Positions 54,682 to 64,000 of a stretch of 64,000 nt of DNA are shown in pieces; the stretch's first letter is position 1, and the number at the start of each line of letters is the position of its first letter. The position numbers were made by a program, and so were the translations under genes. The notes beneath the pieces are model-generated. The model worked only from the letters and a program-made list of their open reading frames with translations. It was not told the origin of the DNA and ran no database searches. The stretch comes from Opitutus terrae PB90-1 (GTDB taxonomy: Bacteria; Verrucomicrobiota; Verrucomicrobiia; Opitutales; Opitutaceae), in contig NC_010571.1 of NCBI RefSeq assembly GCF_000019965.1, positions 1,984,001-2,048,000 on the forward strand. Reading direction: 5' to 3'.

Positions 54682-57174
54682 TCAAAGTGAATCCAGGTCG
54701 ACGAGAATCTCGCGCGGGCTGGAGCCATTCTCCGGGCCGACGATGCCCTTCTCCTCCATGATTTCCATGATGCGCGCGGCGCGATTGTAGCCGATCCGCA
54801 GCCGGCGCTGCAGCATCGAGGTCGAGGCGCGCTTCGAGGCCCTGAGCACGTCGAGGGCCTGGTTGAACAAGTCCTCGTCGTCGCCGAGATCAGCGTCGTC
54901 GCCGCCGCCGTCCTCGTCCTCCTCGCTGGCGGCGCGATCGATCTGCTGCTGGACCGTGTGCGCGTACTGCGGCGGCCCGTTGCGTTTGAGGAACTCGACG
55001 AGTTCCATGACCTCGTCGTCGGAAACGAACGCGCCCTGCGCGCGCACCAGCCGCGAGGATCCGGGCGGGGCAAACAGCATGTCGCCGCGACCGATCAGCG
55101 TATCGGCGCCCTTCACGTCGAGGATGGTCCGCGAGTCGACCTGCGAGGCGACCTGGAACGCGATGCGCGAGGGCAGGTTCGCCTTGATGACGCCGGTGAT
55201 GACGTTCACCGAGGGGCGCTGCGTGGCGATGATCAAATGGATACCGGCGGCGCGGGCGAGCTGGGCGAGCCGAGCGATCGAGGTCTCGATCTCGGCGGGC
55301 GCCACCATCATCAGGTCGGCGAGTTCGTCGATGATCGCGACGATGTAGGGCAGCCGTTCGGGGATTTCGATGTCGTCCATCGGCGGCGTGATGCCTTCCA
55401 GCGTGGGCTGGGCTTCGGTCGGAGGAAATTCGGGCGTGGGATGTTTCTTGCGCGAATTGAAGCCGAGGATGTTCCGCACATTGCACTTGGCGAAGATCTG
55501 GTAGCGCTGCTCCATCTCGGCGAGGAGCCACTTCAGCGCCGCCGGCACCTTCTTCGGCTCCGTCACCACCGGAATCAGCATGTGCGGCAGCGGGTTGAAG
55601 ACCTTCAACTCGACCACCTTCGGGTCGACCATCAGCAGCCGGACGTTTTTCGGCGAGGCGCTGTACACGATCGAGGCGACGATGGAATTGATGCAGACGG
55701 ACTTGCCCGAACCGGTGGCTCCCGCGATGAGCAAGTGCGGCATCTTGGTCAGATCCGAGATGAGCGGGCGACCGGACACGTCCTTGCCGAGCGCGATCGG
55801 TAGCTCCGCGCGCGCGCTGACCCACTCCTCGCTCTCGAGAATCTCGCGCATGCCGACGGGCGTGGGATGCTGGTTGGGTACCTCGACACCAACGGCTGCC
55901 TTTCCGGGAATCGGCGCGAGAATCCGGACCGACTGCGCGCGCATGCCGAGCGCGATGTTCTTGTCGAGGCCGGCGATCTTCTCGACGCGCACGCCGGCCG
56001 CCGGGACGACCTCGTAGCGGGTGATGACCGGACCGACGTGAATCTCGCCCAAGCTGACCTCGACGCCGAACTCGCTGAGGATGCGGAGGAGGTTTTCGGC
56101 GTTTTGGCGGTGTTCCTCTTCACCGTTGGCGGTGGAGGATTTCGTCTGCTCCTTGAGGAGCGTCAGCGGCGGATATTCGTAGTCCTTGTCGTCGCTGCGA
56201 ATGGTGACGGAGGCGGCCTTCGACTTCTTGTTCTCCTCGGGCTTGACGATGTTCAGTTCGAGCTTGCCGCCGGCGGGAGTCAGAGCCGCCGCACGGTCCG
56301 CGGAAGCTTCGGCAGTGCGGGCCGGCAGCCGCAGCGAGGCGGGCTTGGATTCGGCCTTTTGCGGGGGAGGTTCGAGGGTGGCGGCCGCGGCCGGAGCCAG
56401 CGCAGGTTTCGCGAGCGGATCGTCGGACTTGGGCACGACGAATTTTTTTGCGCTCGGGCCGATCGCCGCGGGGGCGCCGGCTGAGCTCGGAGCTGGAGCC
56501 GCAGGGGCGAGGCCGGTTTTGGCTGCCTTCGCTTGCTCGGCCTTCGCCTTCGCGGCGAGTTCGGCCAACTCTGCCCTCCGTTTTGCCCGGGCATCGCGCC
56601 AGGCATGGAAGGCGGCGAGATAGCGTTCGAGTTCGGCCCCGAGATCCTTCGTGAAGATGAACACCAAGCCGCACACGTAAACCGTGCCGAGGAGCAGGCC
56701 CGAGCCAAACAGCCCGATCGTGTCGCTCAGCGCGCGCTTGTAGAGCAGCACCCCAGCGAGTCCTCCCAGCCCTTGGGGAAACCAGGCGTTGTCGCGAAAC
56801 TCGATCATCGCGGCGAGACTCGCGAGGGCGATGATGCACACGAGCATCGCTCCCGAGCGGGAGGCGGTCAGCCGGCGCGGGTTGCGGATCGAGACATACA
56901 GCATCCAAAACAGGAAGATTGGCACCAGCACGACGCTGACGCCAAAGATCCACAGCATGCACCAGACGGTGTTGGCGCCGAACGTGCCCACGATGTTCGT
57001 GGCCGTGGCATGGGTGCTATTGAGCGTGACCTGGTTCGGCGCGTAGTCGATCAGGGCCACGGTCAGGGACGGACCGAGGACAAAGCAAATTGCTGCGACC
57101 AACCAGTTGGGCTTGTAACGCGGGGCTTGGAAAGACGGGCCGCTGTTTGAGTTTGAAGTCTCGGACTTGGGCAT
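54682..57174 (-). CDS. ftsK: DNA translocase FtsK/SpoIIIE
   Basis: An 830-residue protein: about four N-terminal membrane helices (from residue 24), a Pro/Ala/Lys linker, the alpha domain (EVSLGEIHVGPVITRYEVVPAAGVRVEKIAGL) and the RecA-like motor with Walker A GATGSGKSVCIN and Walker B YIVAIIDELADLMM. IIATQRPSVNVITGVIKANLPSRIAFQVASQVDSRTILD matches the family. The C-terminal gamma winged helix (STSMLQRRLRIGYNRAARIMEIMEEKGIVGP) binds KOPS-like sequences. Length matches short FtsK proteins. It is divergent from manA. Confidence 0.93.
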   Translation of the reverse strand: MPKSETSNSNSGPSFQAPRYKPNWLVAAICFVLGPSLTVALIDYAPNQVTLNSTHATATNIVGTFGANTVWCMLWIFGVSVVLVPIFLFWMLYVSIRNPRRLTASRSGAMLVCIIALASLAAMIEFRDNAWFPQGLGGLAGVLLYKRALSDTIGLFGSGLLLGTVYVCGLVFIFTKDLGAELERYLAAFHAWRDARAKRRAELAELAAKAKAEQAKAAKTGLAPAAPAPSSAGAPAAIGPSAKKFVVPKSDDPLAKPALAPAAAATLEPPPQKAESKPASLRLPARTAEASADRAAALTPAGGKLELNIVKPEENKKSKAASVTIRSDDKDYEYPPLTLLKEQTKSSTANGEEEHRQNAENLLRILSEFGVEVSLGEIHVGPVITRYEVVPAAGVRVEKIAGLDKNIALGMRAQSVRILAPIPGKAAVGVEVPNQHPTPVGMREILESEEWVSARAELPIALGKDVSGRPLISDLTKMPHLLIAGATGSGKSVCINSIVASIVYSASPKNVRLLMVDPKVVELKVFNPLPHMLIPVVTEPKKVPAALKWLLAEMEQRYQIFAKCNVRNILGFNSRKKHPTPEFPPTEAQPTLEGITPPMDDIEIPERLPYIVAIIDELADLMMVAPAEIETSIARLAQLARAAGIHLIIATQRPSVNVITGVIKANLPSRIAFQVASQVDSRTILDVKGADTLIGRGDMLFAPPGSSRLVRAQGAFVSDDEVMELVEFLKRNGPPQYAHTVQQQIDRAASEEDEDGGGDDADLGDDEDLFNQALDVLRASKRASTSMLQRRLRIGYNRAARIMEIMEEKGIVGPENGSSPREILVDLDSL

Positions 57175-57242
57175 TTGTGTGAGCCGACCGGAATCAGCAC
57201 AGAGTCGAAGTTAGTTACCCGGCGCGCCAATGTAAATGCCCC

Positions 57243-57256
57243 CGCGAAGCTTCGCG
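57243..57256. promoter_or_regulatory. 14-bp palindrome upstream of manA
   Basis: CGCGAAGCTTCGCG is perfectly self-complementary and lies 20 bp before the manA ATG in the ftsK/manA divergent gap (57175-57276). Could be an operator or a small hairpin near the ribosome-binding region; nothing else stands out. Confidence 0.3.
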
Positions 57257-57276
57257 CAGATCTTATCTATATTTTT

Positions 57277-58257
57277 ATGCGAGACGTCCTTCGGTTTGAG
57301 CCCATCTATCAGGACCGCGTTTGGGGGGGCCGCGTGCTCGAATCGACTTTTGGACGAACCCTCCCGGCCGAACGTCCGATCGGCGAGAGCTGGGAGATCG
57401 TGGATCGGCCGGAAGCGCAATCGATCGTGAAGTTCGGCACGCATAAAGGCAGCACCTTGCGTCAGCTGATCGAAGCTCGCGCGGCCGACATAATGGGCCC
57501 GAAGTGGCCGGCGGATCGCCGGTTTCCGCTCCTGGTGAAGTGGCTCGATTGCCGTGAGCGGCTGAGCTTGCAGGTCCATCCCCCGGCCGCCGCCGCGGCG
57601 GAGCTCGGCGGTGAGCCGAAGACGGAGAACTGGTATATTGCGCATTCGAGCGCCGACGCGAAGCTGCTGGTCGGGCTGCAGCGGGGCGTGACGCGCGAGC
57701 AGTTCGAGCGTGCGATCGCCGACAACACGCTGGAGCAGTGCATTCACCAGTTCCGGGTGGCGGCGGGCGACTCGATTCTCGTGCACAGTGGACAGGTTCA
57801 TGCGATTGATGCGGGCAATCTGATTCTCGAGATCCAACAGAACTCCGACACGACTTATCGCGTTTATGACTGGGGTCGCGTGGGGCTGGATGGAAAACCG
57901 CGCCAGCTGCACATCGATCAGTCGCTGCGCTCCATCCTGTGGGACGATTTCGAACCGGCTCCGGTCCGCGGTGCGCCGACCTCCGGCGTGATTGCCAGCT
58001 GCGCTGAGTTTACCATCCGACGGTTGGTGCTGGGCACGGGCGAACGGTTTTCCGTACACGCCGAGGAGCAGCCGCGGGTGCTCAGTGTGGTCAGCGGGTC
58101 CGTGCGTATCGGGAACGAGAACACCTCCGCGAGCCGGGCGCCGTTTGGCCAAGTGCTGGCCTGCGGTGAAAACGTGCTGTTGCCCTACGCGGGGGCGTTC
58201 ACCTTCAGCGCGGCGAGCACGTCCATTCTGCTGCTGACCGAAGATTTTTGCGGTTAG
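57277..58257 (+). CDS. manA: Mannose-6-phosphate isomerase, class I
   Basis: A 326-residue enzyme interconverting mannose-6-phosphate and fructose-6-phosphate. Starts MRDVLRFEPIYQDRVWGGR. Metal-binding residues appear in LSLQVHPP (Gln, His), a Glu in GEPKTENWYI, and the third His in VHAIDAGNLILEIQQNSDTTYRVYDWGR. The Tyr-Arg-Val-Tyr-Asp-Trp block is the family signature of the short (class I, Bacillus-type) form. An upstream in-frame extension was discarded because it crosses the divergent promoter area. Confidence 0.9.
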   Translation: MRDVLRFEPIYQDRVWGGRVLESTFGRTLPAERPIGESWEIVDRPEAQSIVKFGTHKGSTLRQLIEARAADIMGPKWPADRRFPLLVKWLDCRERLSLQVHPPAAAAAELGGEPKTENWYIAHSSADAKLLVGLQRGVTREQFERAIADNTLEQCIHQFRVAAGDSILVHSGQVHAIDAGNLILEIQQNSDTTYRVYDWGRVGLDGKPRQLHIDQSLRSILWDDFEPAPVRGAPTSGVIASCAEFTIRRLVLGTGERFSVHAEEQPRVLSVVSGSVRIGNENTSASRAPFGQVLACGENVLLPYAGAFTFSAASTSILLLTEDFCG

Positions 58258-58343
58258 GACGCGCAGCCAACTTGCTGGACCGAGCGGCTTAGCGGTGGGG
58301 TCGCCGCCCTGCGCGGGCGCGCGACCCGCTACGGCTCGGCGCA

Positions 58344-58369
58344 CTTGAACTATCGCGAAAGGCATAGTT
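58344..58369 (+). promoter_or_regulatory. Possible heat-shock-type promoter of grpE-dnaJ
   Basis: CTTGAA (58344-58349) resembles a sigma-32 -35 box. AACTAT (58348-58353) and ATAGTT (58364-58369) form a 6-bp inverted repeat spaced by 10. No CIRCE element (TTAGCACTC-N9-GAGTGCTAA) is present. Weak evidence. Confidence 0.25.
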
Positions 58370-58384
58370 TAGTCACTGTTTCCC

Positions 58385-58981
58385 ATGTCATCTTCCGAAT
58401 CCACCGATCTCCTCAATACCAGCGAAAACCCCGCTTCCGAAGGGAAGGGCGCCGCTCCGCTGACGCCGGAGTCGGCCGCGACCCCGCCGACGCCGGCGGC
58501 CGACGCCTTGGCCGCGGCAAAAAAGGAAGCGGCGGACAACTACGACCGGTATCTGCGGGCGGTGGCGGATCTCGAGAATTTCCGTCGGCGCACCACGCGG
58601 GAAAAGGACGACCTGCGGCAGTTCGCCGCCGCGCGCGTGCTCGAAGATCTCCTGCCAGTGATGGACAACCTTTCCCTCGCGTTGAAGGCGGCCAAACACC
58701 CCGGCGCGGACGCGGCCTCGGTGGCAAGCGGCGTCGAGATGGTGCTGACGCAGCTCAAAACCGGTTTGGCCAATCACGGGCTGAAGGAAGTGGATCCGGC
58801 GGGGCAGCTGTTCGACGCAAACTTCCACGAAGCGGTCTCCGCGCAACCGAGCCAAGACGTGCCCGAGGGGCACGTGCAAACCGTGGTGCGCACCGGCTAT
58901 GTCTTGAACGGCCGGCTGCTGCGGCCGGCGACCGTCGTGGTCTCGAGCGGAGCTCCGAAGCAGGAGGGGCAAAAGAGCTGA
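58385..58981 (+). CDS. grpE: GrpE nucleotide exchange factor
   Basis: A 198-residue co-chaperone that releases ADP from DnaK. The N-terminal 35 residues are disordered; then a coiled coil (AAAKKEAADNYDRYLRAVADLENFRRRTTREKDDLRQFAAARVLEDLLPVMDNL) and the C-terminal beta domain with DANFHEAVSAQPSQDVPEGHVQTVVRTGYVLNGRLLRPATVVVS. Length is normal. Followed by dnaJ at 92 bp. Confidence 0.93.
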   Translation: MSSSESTDLLNTSENPASEGKGAAPLTPESAATPPTPAADALAAAKKEAADNYDRYLRAVADLENFRRRTTREKDDLRQFAAARVLEDLLPVMDNLSLALKAAKHPGADAASVASGVEMVLTQLKTGLANHGLKEVDPAGQLFDANFHEAVSAQPSQDVPEGHVQTVVRTGYVLNGRLLRPATVVVSSGAPKQEGQKS

Positions 58982-59073
58982 CGCGTGGCGTCGTTGCGCG
59001 CGTGGCGAAGCACCCGGGATCCGGGGCGACGTCGCGAGCGCGCTGATCAGGTCCGGCAACAACTTACCCAAAC

Positions 59074-60222
59074 ATGGCGAAGGACGACTATTACGAGCTG
59101 CTCGGCGTGCAGAAGGGCGCTTCCGAAGAGGAACTCAAGAAAGCTTACCGCAAGAAGGCGGTGCAATACCATCCGGACAAAAACCCCGGCAACAAAGAGG
59201 CCGAGGAGATGTTCAAGAAGATCTCCCACGCCTACGAGGTGCTGAAGGATCCGGAGAAACGGGCGGCCTACGATCGCTATGGTCCGGCCGCGTTCGAGGG
59301 CGCTGGTGCTGGTGCGGGAATGGGCGGCATGCGCGGCGGCGGCGGCTTCCATGATCCGTTCGACATTTTCCGCGAAGTCTTCGGTCAGCAGGGCGGCATG
59401 GGCGGTGGCATCTTCGAGGAAATGTTCGGCGGCGGCCGCGGCGGTGGTGGTCAGGATGGCGCGGACCTGCGCTACGATCTGGAGATCACGCTCGAGGAAG
59501 CGGCGCGCGGGGCCGAAAAGGAGATTTCATTTCGCAAGCTCGTCGCCTGCGAGCGCTGCGATGGATCGGGCGCCGAACCCGGATCGAAACGCGTCACGTG
59601 TCCCACCTGCCGCGGCGCGGGGCAGGTGCGTCGCTCGGGCGGCATCATTACGTTTACGCAGACCTGTCCGACCTGCGGCGGGATGGGCACGAAGATCGAG
59701 AAGCCGTGCACGGTTTGCCACGGCGAGGGCCGCGTGCGCAGGACGACCAAGCTGAATGTGCGGATCCCCCCTGGGGTGGACAACGGGTCGCGACTGCGCT
59801 CATCAGGCAACGGCGAAGCGGGCGTGGCGGGCGGGCAGAATGGGGACCTTTACATCGTGATCTCGGTGCAGGAGCACGAGCTGTTCGAGCGGCAGGGCGA
59901 CGACCTCTTCTGCGAGATTCCGATCAAGTTCACGCTCGCGACGCTCGGCGGCACGATCGAGGTGCCGACGTTGTTCGGCAAAGCCTCGCTGAAGATCCCG
60001 GTCGGGACGCAGAGCGGTACGACGTTCCGGCTGCGCGACAAAGGCATGCCGTCGCTGCGCGGCGGCCGGCAGGGGGACCAACTCGTGCGGGTGCACGTGG
60101 AAGTGCCGCAGTCGCTCACGCCCGAACAGAGGAAGATTCTCGAAGATTTCGCCCGCGTGAGCGGCGACGCGAGCGAACCCACGTCGCGCAGTTTTTTCGA
60201 AAAAGCGAAGAAGTTCTTCTGA
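59074..60222 (+). CDS. dnaJ: Chaperone DnaJ
   Basis: A 382-residue DnaJ with all four regions: J domain with HPD at residues 33-35, a Gly/Phe-rich linker ([21 protein letters not shown]), four CxxCxGxG zinc repeats ([32 protein letters not shown]) and the C-terminal client-binding domains. It stimulates DnaK ATP hydrolysis. dnaK itself is not in this neighbourhood. Confidence 0.95.
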   Translation: MAKDDYYELLGVQKGASEEELKKAYRKKAVQYHPDKNPGNKEAEEMFKKISHAYEVLKDPEKRAAYDRYGPAAFEGAGAGAGMGGMRGGGGFHDPFDIFREVFGQQGGMGGGIFEEMFGGGRGGGGQDGADLRYDLEITLEEAARGAEKEISFRKLVACERCDGSGAEPGSKRVTCPTCRGAGQVRRSGGIITFTQTCPTCGGMGTKIEKPCTVCHGEGRVRRTTKLNVRIPPGVDNGSRLRSSGNGEAGVAGGQNGDLYIVISVQEHELFERQGDDLFCEIPIKFTLATLGGTIEVPTLFGKASLKIPVGTQSGTTFRLRDKGMPSLRGGRQGDQLVRVHVEVPQSLTPEQRKILEDFARVSGDASEPTSRSFFEKAKKFF

Positions 60223-60258
60223 GCGGCGCGACAGCTCAAACAGTGCCCGCACCAGGAG

Positions 60259-60281
60259 GAGCCCACCATGCCGGTGGGCTC
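60259..60281 (+). terminator. Hairpin after dnaJ
   Basis: GAGCCCACC (60259-60267) pairs with GGTGGGCTC (60273-60281), loop ATGCC, 37 bp after the dnaJ stop. No T-run follows. The remaining 220 bp to the next gene show no clear signal. Confidence 0.5.
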
Positions 60282-60502
60282 TCGCAACCCCGTTGGTCAG
60301 CCCGTCCGACGGATTGCCGCTGTGCGCGCGGGAACGCACGCGGCGCAGCCGTGGACGGTGGTCAACCCGGTGCGCACATCAGGCCCGCACACCGGGCGGC
60401 GCAGTCAAAAAAGCTTCCCACCCTGCGCACCCGGCTGCTACGCATTCACCTGCGATCTTGGCACCGAGGCGCTGACGCCCGGTTCACTCCCAAAACACTC
60501 CC

Positions 60503-62284
60503 GTGCATATCTCGCTGCTTGCTCCCGTGCTTGCAGTCGCTGGCGGCAGCCCTGCCGTCACCGGCGGCAATCCTGTCCACCTGCAACTCGCCTGGGTCGA
60601 CTACCTGATCCTCGGGCTTTATTTCGTCTTCGTTCTGGGGATCGGTTGGATTCTCCGGAAATACATCAAGACGAGCTCGGACTTTTTCGAATCGGGCCGT
60701 TCGCTGCCGGCGTGGATTTGCGCGCTGGGATTTATCGGCGCCAACCTCGGCGCACAGGAGGTGATGGGCATGGCGGCGTCGGGCGCGAAATACGGCATCG
60801 CCACCAGCCACTTTTACTGGGTCGGCGCCATTCCCGCGATGGTCTTCGTCGGCATTTTCATGATGCCGTTCTACTACGGCTCGAAGGCGCGCTCGGTCCC
60901 CGAATACCTGAAGCTCCGGTTCGACGAGAAGACCCGCGTGTTCAACGCGGCGTCGTTCGCGTTCATGACGGTGTTCTCGTCCGGCATCTCGATGCACGCG
61001 CTGGCGCTGCTGCTGCAGGCGGTGCTCGGTTGGAACTACGATCTGTGCATTGTGCTCTCGAGCGCGATCGTGTTGATCTACATCTACACGGGCGGGCTGA
61101 CCTCGGCGATCTACAACGAGGTGCTACAGTTCTTCCTGATCGTGCTCGGTTTCCTTCCCTTGGTGCTGCTCGGGCTGAACGACATTGGCGGTTGGGACGG
61201 CCTGATGACGCAGCTGAACGGATACTCCGCCGACAAGGGCATGCCCGGCGCGTGGAGCCATTCGTGGGCGCACATGGGCGACGCGACGGCGAATCCGATG
61301 GGCGTCGAGTGGTTCGGGCTGATCATGGGCCTCGGGTTCGTGCTCTCGTTTGGCTACTGGTGTACGGATTTCCTGGTAATTCAACGCGCCATGGCCGCCA
61401 AGGACATGAATGCGGCGCGGCGCACGCCCTTGATCGCGGCGATCCCGAAGATGTTCTTCCCCGCGCTGGTGATCCTGCCGGGCATGCTGGCGATCGCGCT
61501 CTTCCACAAGGGCGGAACGGATCTGGCCTTGCCGGTGGACGCGAACGGAACACCGGACTACAACATGGTGGTGCCGGCGATGCTCGCGAAGTATTTCCCG
61601 AACGGGCTGCTCGGCGTCGGGCTGACGGCGTTGATGGCTTCGTTCATGTCCGGCATGGCTGGCAACGTGACCGCGTTCAACACGGTGTGGACCTACGATC
61701 TTTATCAGGGACACATCAACAAAAGCGCATCCGACGCCCACCTCGTGAAGGTGGGTCGGATCACGACGGTGGTCGGGCTTCTGATCAGCGCAGCGTGTGC
61801 TTATCTTGCGCGGCAGTTCAACAACATCATGGACATGCTGCAGCTGGTCTTCGGATTCGTGAACGCGCCGCTGTTCGCGATCTTTCTGCTCGGTATGTTC
61901 TGGCGCCGGGCCACGGGCCACGGCTCGTTCTTCGGTCTGCTGATTGGCACGGTGTCGGCGATGATCTTCCACGGTCTCACGCTGCCAGTGGGCGAGGCGG
62001 TCGGCATCAAGGGCGGCTGGATTTCGGTCCAAGGGACGTTCACCAGCTCGATGGCGCAAAACTTCTGGATGGCGATCTGCGCGTTCGTCGGCTGCTTCGT
62101 TGCCACGGCCGCGATCTCACTGGCGACCAAACCGAACCGGACCGACGACGAACTGCGAGGGCTGGTCTATTCGCTCACCGAGAAGCCCAAGGACGAGCAC
62201 GGCGCGCCATGGTATGCTAAACCGATGGCTCTCGGTGCGCTGGTGCTCGCGGCGACGCTCGTGCTCAACATCATCTTCTGGTAA
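60503..62284 (+). CDS. Sodium:solute symporter (SSS family)
   Basis: A 593-residue transporter starting at GTG (60503), with about 13 membrane helices. The family signature appears as SDFFESGRSLPAWICALGFIGANLGAQEVMGMAASGAKYGIATSHFYWVGAIP, and the Na+-linked motif region as GLTALMASFMSGMAGNVTAFNTVWTYDLYQ. It belongs to the large sugar/sialate-type SSS group (SGLT-like); substrate not resolved. The downstream 65-residue membrane protein is 19 bp away and probably co-expressed. Confidence 0.9.
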   Translation: MHISLLAPVLAVAGGSPAVTGGNPVHLQLAWVDYLILGLYFVFVLGIGWILRKYIKTSSDFFESGRSLPAWICALGFIGANLGAQEVMGMAASGAKYGIATSHFYWVGAIPAMVFVGIFMMPFYYGSKARSVPEYLKLRFDEKTRVFNAASFAFMTVFSSGISMHALALLLQAVLGWNYDLCIVLSSAIVLIYIYTGGLTSAIYNEVLQFFLIVLGFLPLVLLGLNDIGGWDGLMTQLNGYSADKGMPGAWSHSWAHMGDATANPMGVEWFGLIMGLGFVLSFGYWCTDFLVIQRAMAAKDMNAARRTPLIAAIPKMFFPALVILPGMLAIALFHKGGTDLALPVDANGTPDYNMVVPAMLAKYFPNGLLGVGLTALMASFMSGMAGNVTAFNTVWTYDLYQGHINKSASDAHLVKVGRITTVVGLLISAACAYLARQFNNIMDMLQLVFGFVNAPLFAIFLLGMFWRRATGHGSFFGLLIGTVSAMIFHGLTLPVGEAVGIKGGWISVQGTFTSSMAQNFWMAICAFVGCFVATAAISLATKPNRTDDELRGLVYSLTEKPKDEHGAPWYAKPMALGALVLAATLVLNIIFW

Positions 62285-62303
62285 CCCCCAACTCTGAACG
62301 ATC

Positions 62304-62501
62304 ATGGAACTCGACGTTCGCATTCCGATCGGCTGGCTCTTCCTCCTGCTGGGATTGATCCTCGTGATCTACGGCTTCGCCTCCGATCCCGCGATTTATG
62401 CGCGGCACTCATTGGGCCAGAACGTGAATCTCATCTGGGGCACCGTCTTCGCGATCTTCGGCGGTTTTGTGCTCTTCCTCGCCAAGCGGAAGAAGCGCTG
62501 A
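62304..62501 (+). CDS. Small membrane protein paired with the symporter
   Basis: A 65-residue protein with two hydrophobic helices (IGWLFLLLGLILVIYGFAS; VNLIWGTVFAIFGGFVLFLA) and a basic tail AKRKKR. Proteins of this size and pattern are frequently found next to SSS transporters in this bacterial group (general knowledge, not checked). Position suggests an accessory subunit or expression partner. Confidence 0.75.
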   Translation: MELDVRIPIGWLFLLLGLILVIYGFASDPAIYARHSLGQNVNLIWGTVFAIFGGFVLFLAKRKKR

Positions 62502-62565
62502 TCCTGCTGCGGCGTCCGCGGAGAATCTCATCGCCTCCGGCGCGCAGAGCCGAAAGATCCTGCGC

Positions 62566-63162
62566 ATGCGAGTGGTCGTTCTCGGTTCCGGCCGCGGCTC
62601 AAACGCCGAGGCTCTCCTCAACGCGCAAAAAGCCGACCGGCTCGGGCGTGCGCGCGTCGTGCAGATTTTTGCCGACCGCCCCGATGCGGGGATTCTGGAA
62701 CTGGGACCACGCTTCGGAGTCGCCGCGCAGTTTCTCGATCCAGCCCCATTCAAGACCAAGCTTGAAGGCGAGGCGGAGGCGCGCTACATCGCCGCGGTGC
62801 GGGGATGTCAGCCTGACATCGTCGTGCTCGCGGGATTCATGCGCGTGCTGAAACCGGGCTTTCTGGCCGCGTTCGAAGGCAAGATCATCAACCTGCATCC
62901 GAGCCTCCTGCCCAGTTTCCCGGGACTGGATGGAATCGGGCAGGCTTGGCGACGCGGAGTGAAAGTCACGGGCTGCACGGTCCACTACGTGACTGGCGAG
63001 GTCGACGGCGGCCCGATCATCGATCAAGCGGCGGTGCGGATTGAGCCAGGCGATACGCTGGAGTCGCTGACGACGAAGATTCACGCAGCCGAGCACGCAT
63101 TGTTGCCGGCGGTCGTCGCGCGACTCAGTCAGCAGCCGCCCGCAGCGGCGCCATCCCGATGA
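62566..63162 (+). CDS. purN: Phosphoribosylglycinamide formyltransferase
   Basis: A 198-residue enzyme of purine synthesis, transferring formyl from 10-formyl-THF to [21 protein letters not shown] contains the phosphate-binding loop; the catalytic Asn and His are in [19 protein letters not shown], and the Asp in [13 protein letters not shown]. Length normal. The TGA overlaps the ATG of prmA (ATGA), so the two are probably translationally coupled. Confidence 0.93.
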
Positions 63163-64000
63163 GCTTGGTCGAGGTGCGGGTGGAGATTCCGTCGGCCGAG
63201 GCGGAGGCGGTGAATGAACTGCTGCTCGAGCAGGAACTCGCCGCATGGAGCGTGTTCGAGGACGTGGTCGTTGGCCGGGCCTGGCTGATCGGTCTCTTTC
63301 CTGACCAGACGGCGGCGCGCGACGCTGCTGCCGCGTTGCGACCACTACTGCCGTTGGCCGCGCAAGCTGAACCGGGTTACCGCGAAATGGCGGAGTCCGA
63401 GTGGCGGGACAGCTACAAGACGCATTTTCATCCCTGGCAGTTCGGACGACTGCACTGGGTGCCTGTGTGGCAGCGGGAGACGTACGTTCTGCCAGCTGGC
63501 CACCACGCTCTGTGGTTGGATCCCGGTTTGGCGTTTGGCACTGGCAATCACGAGACGACCCGCCTTTGCGTCGAGCGCTTGGTCGCTCTCGCGGACGAGT
63601 TCGGTACGGCCGGTCTGGTGGTGGACGCCGGTTGCGGATCCGGTATTCTGGCGTTGTCCGCGGCGAAGCTCGGGTTTCGCGACGTCGTTGGTTTTGACAA
63701 CGATCTGGAAGCGGTACGCGTCAGCGAGGAAAACGCCGTGCTGAACGAACTGAACGGACAGGTGCGCTTTTTCGTCGGTGATCTCGTGAGCGGGCTAAAG
63801 GACGTCCAAGCGCAGGTGCTGATGGCGAATATCCTCGCGGACGTGCTGATTCGCTACGCTTCACACCTAGTGCAGGCTGTACGCCCGGGCGGAGTGCTCA
63901 TTCTAAGCGGTATTTTGGCCACGGAGGTGGCTCAGGTGCGGGCAGCGTTCGGCCAAGAGGCCCCGGACTGGGCGATCGAATCAAAGACGATGGGCGATTG
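63159..64000 (+). CDS. prmA: Ribosomal protein L11 methyltransferase (3' truncated)
   Basis: The first 280 codons are present and the frame runs off the window. The N-terminal substrate-recognition domain ([35 protein letters not shown]) and linker [24 protein letters not shown] are typical. The SAM-binding region shows [18 protein letters not shown] and [19 protein letters not shown], then [15 protein letters not shown] with the NxL motif of PrmA. It trimethylates amino groups of L11. Only a few residues seem missing at the end. Confidence 0.9.

Noticed and set aside
58258-58384. CIRCE (HrcA) operator upstream of grpE
   Set aside because: No TTAGCACTC-N9-GAGTGCTAA match; only a short AACTAT/ATAGTT repeat.
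60268-62220. 650-codon frame overlapping the symporter in another phase
   Set aside because: The symporter phase shows helices and family motifs; this phase is Arg/Gly/His-rich noise.

Overview
The window is a 64 kb piece of a high-GC bacterial chromosome (about two thirds G+C by eye), densely packed with short intergenic gaps and many 4-8 bp start/stop overlaps. Gene content and protein style point to a verrucomicrobium, most likely near Opitutus/Opitutaceae (inference, not proven by a marker gene): GxxExxY and four-helix-bundle orphan proteins, an NfeD/flotillin cluster, a RodZ-type HTH protein, a deoxyhypusine-synthase-like protein and large U32 and M3 peptidases. There are no rRNA or tRNA genes, no CRISPR array, no prophage and no transposase that I can see. 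Both ends of the window cut genes.

Layout. 1-5.4 kb: the 3' end of a type-I-copper protein gene, a sensor kinase and an outer-membrane barrel, then an Ig-domain surface protein. 5.4-11 kb (minus): type II secretion genes gspD-gspE-gspF, with a GxxExxY gene wedged between gspE and gspF inside a 26-bp inverted repeat. 11-22.3 kb: aroC, a degenerate P-loop protein, pyrimidine-nucleoside phosphorylase, an ABC-F ATPase, a DMT transporter, a DHS-like protein, mutM and a DUF255 protein, with two structured palindromic repeats in the gaps. 22.4-24.5 kb: an XRE-type regulator divergent from a tightly coupled run of response regulators ending in a SlyX-like gene. 24.7-34 kb: M3 peptidase, a MacA/MacB-type efflux operon (adaptor, ATPase, two permeases), a four-helix-bundle gene inside a 30-bp inverted repeat and an adenylate-kinase-like gene. 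34-38.7 kb: a structured leader, an NtrC-type regulator with its KinB-type kinase, and a YqjD/YqjE/YqjK-like stress-envelope set. 38.7-46.7 kb: U32 peptidase, an OxyR-like regulator with an OxyR-type operator over its own start codon, an ECF sigma/anti-sigma/PDZ module, DUF4199 and AIM24 proteins. 46.8-57.2 kb: phosphodiesterase-Smr-TatA, mutarotase, NfeD1b-NfeD-FloA-coiled-coil cluster, RodZ-like protein, FtsK. 57.2-64 kb: manA, grpE-dnaJ, a sodium/solute symporter with a small partner, purN and the start of prmA.

The most unusual signal is not a classical operon but a layer of palindromic and inverted repeats. Two unrelated orphan gene families (PDDEXK-like GxxExxY and four-helix-bundle IVP) are each bracketed by long inverted repeats, much like the stem-bounded intervening sequences known from 23S rRNA. 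Related or similar repeats also sit in frame inside gspE and the U32 peptidase gene. I treat this as the best candidate for an undescribed system: hairpin-bounded, ORF-carrying cassettes and peptide-coding palindromic insertions.
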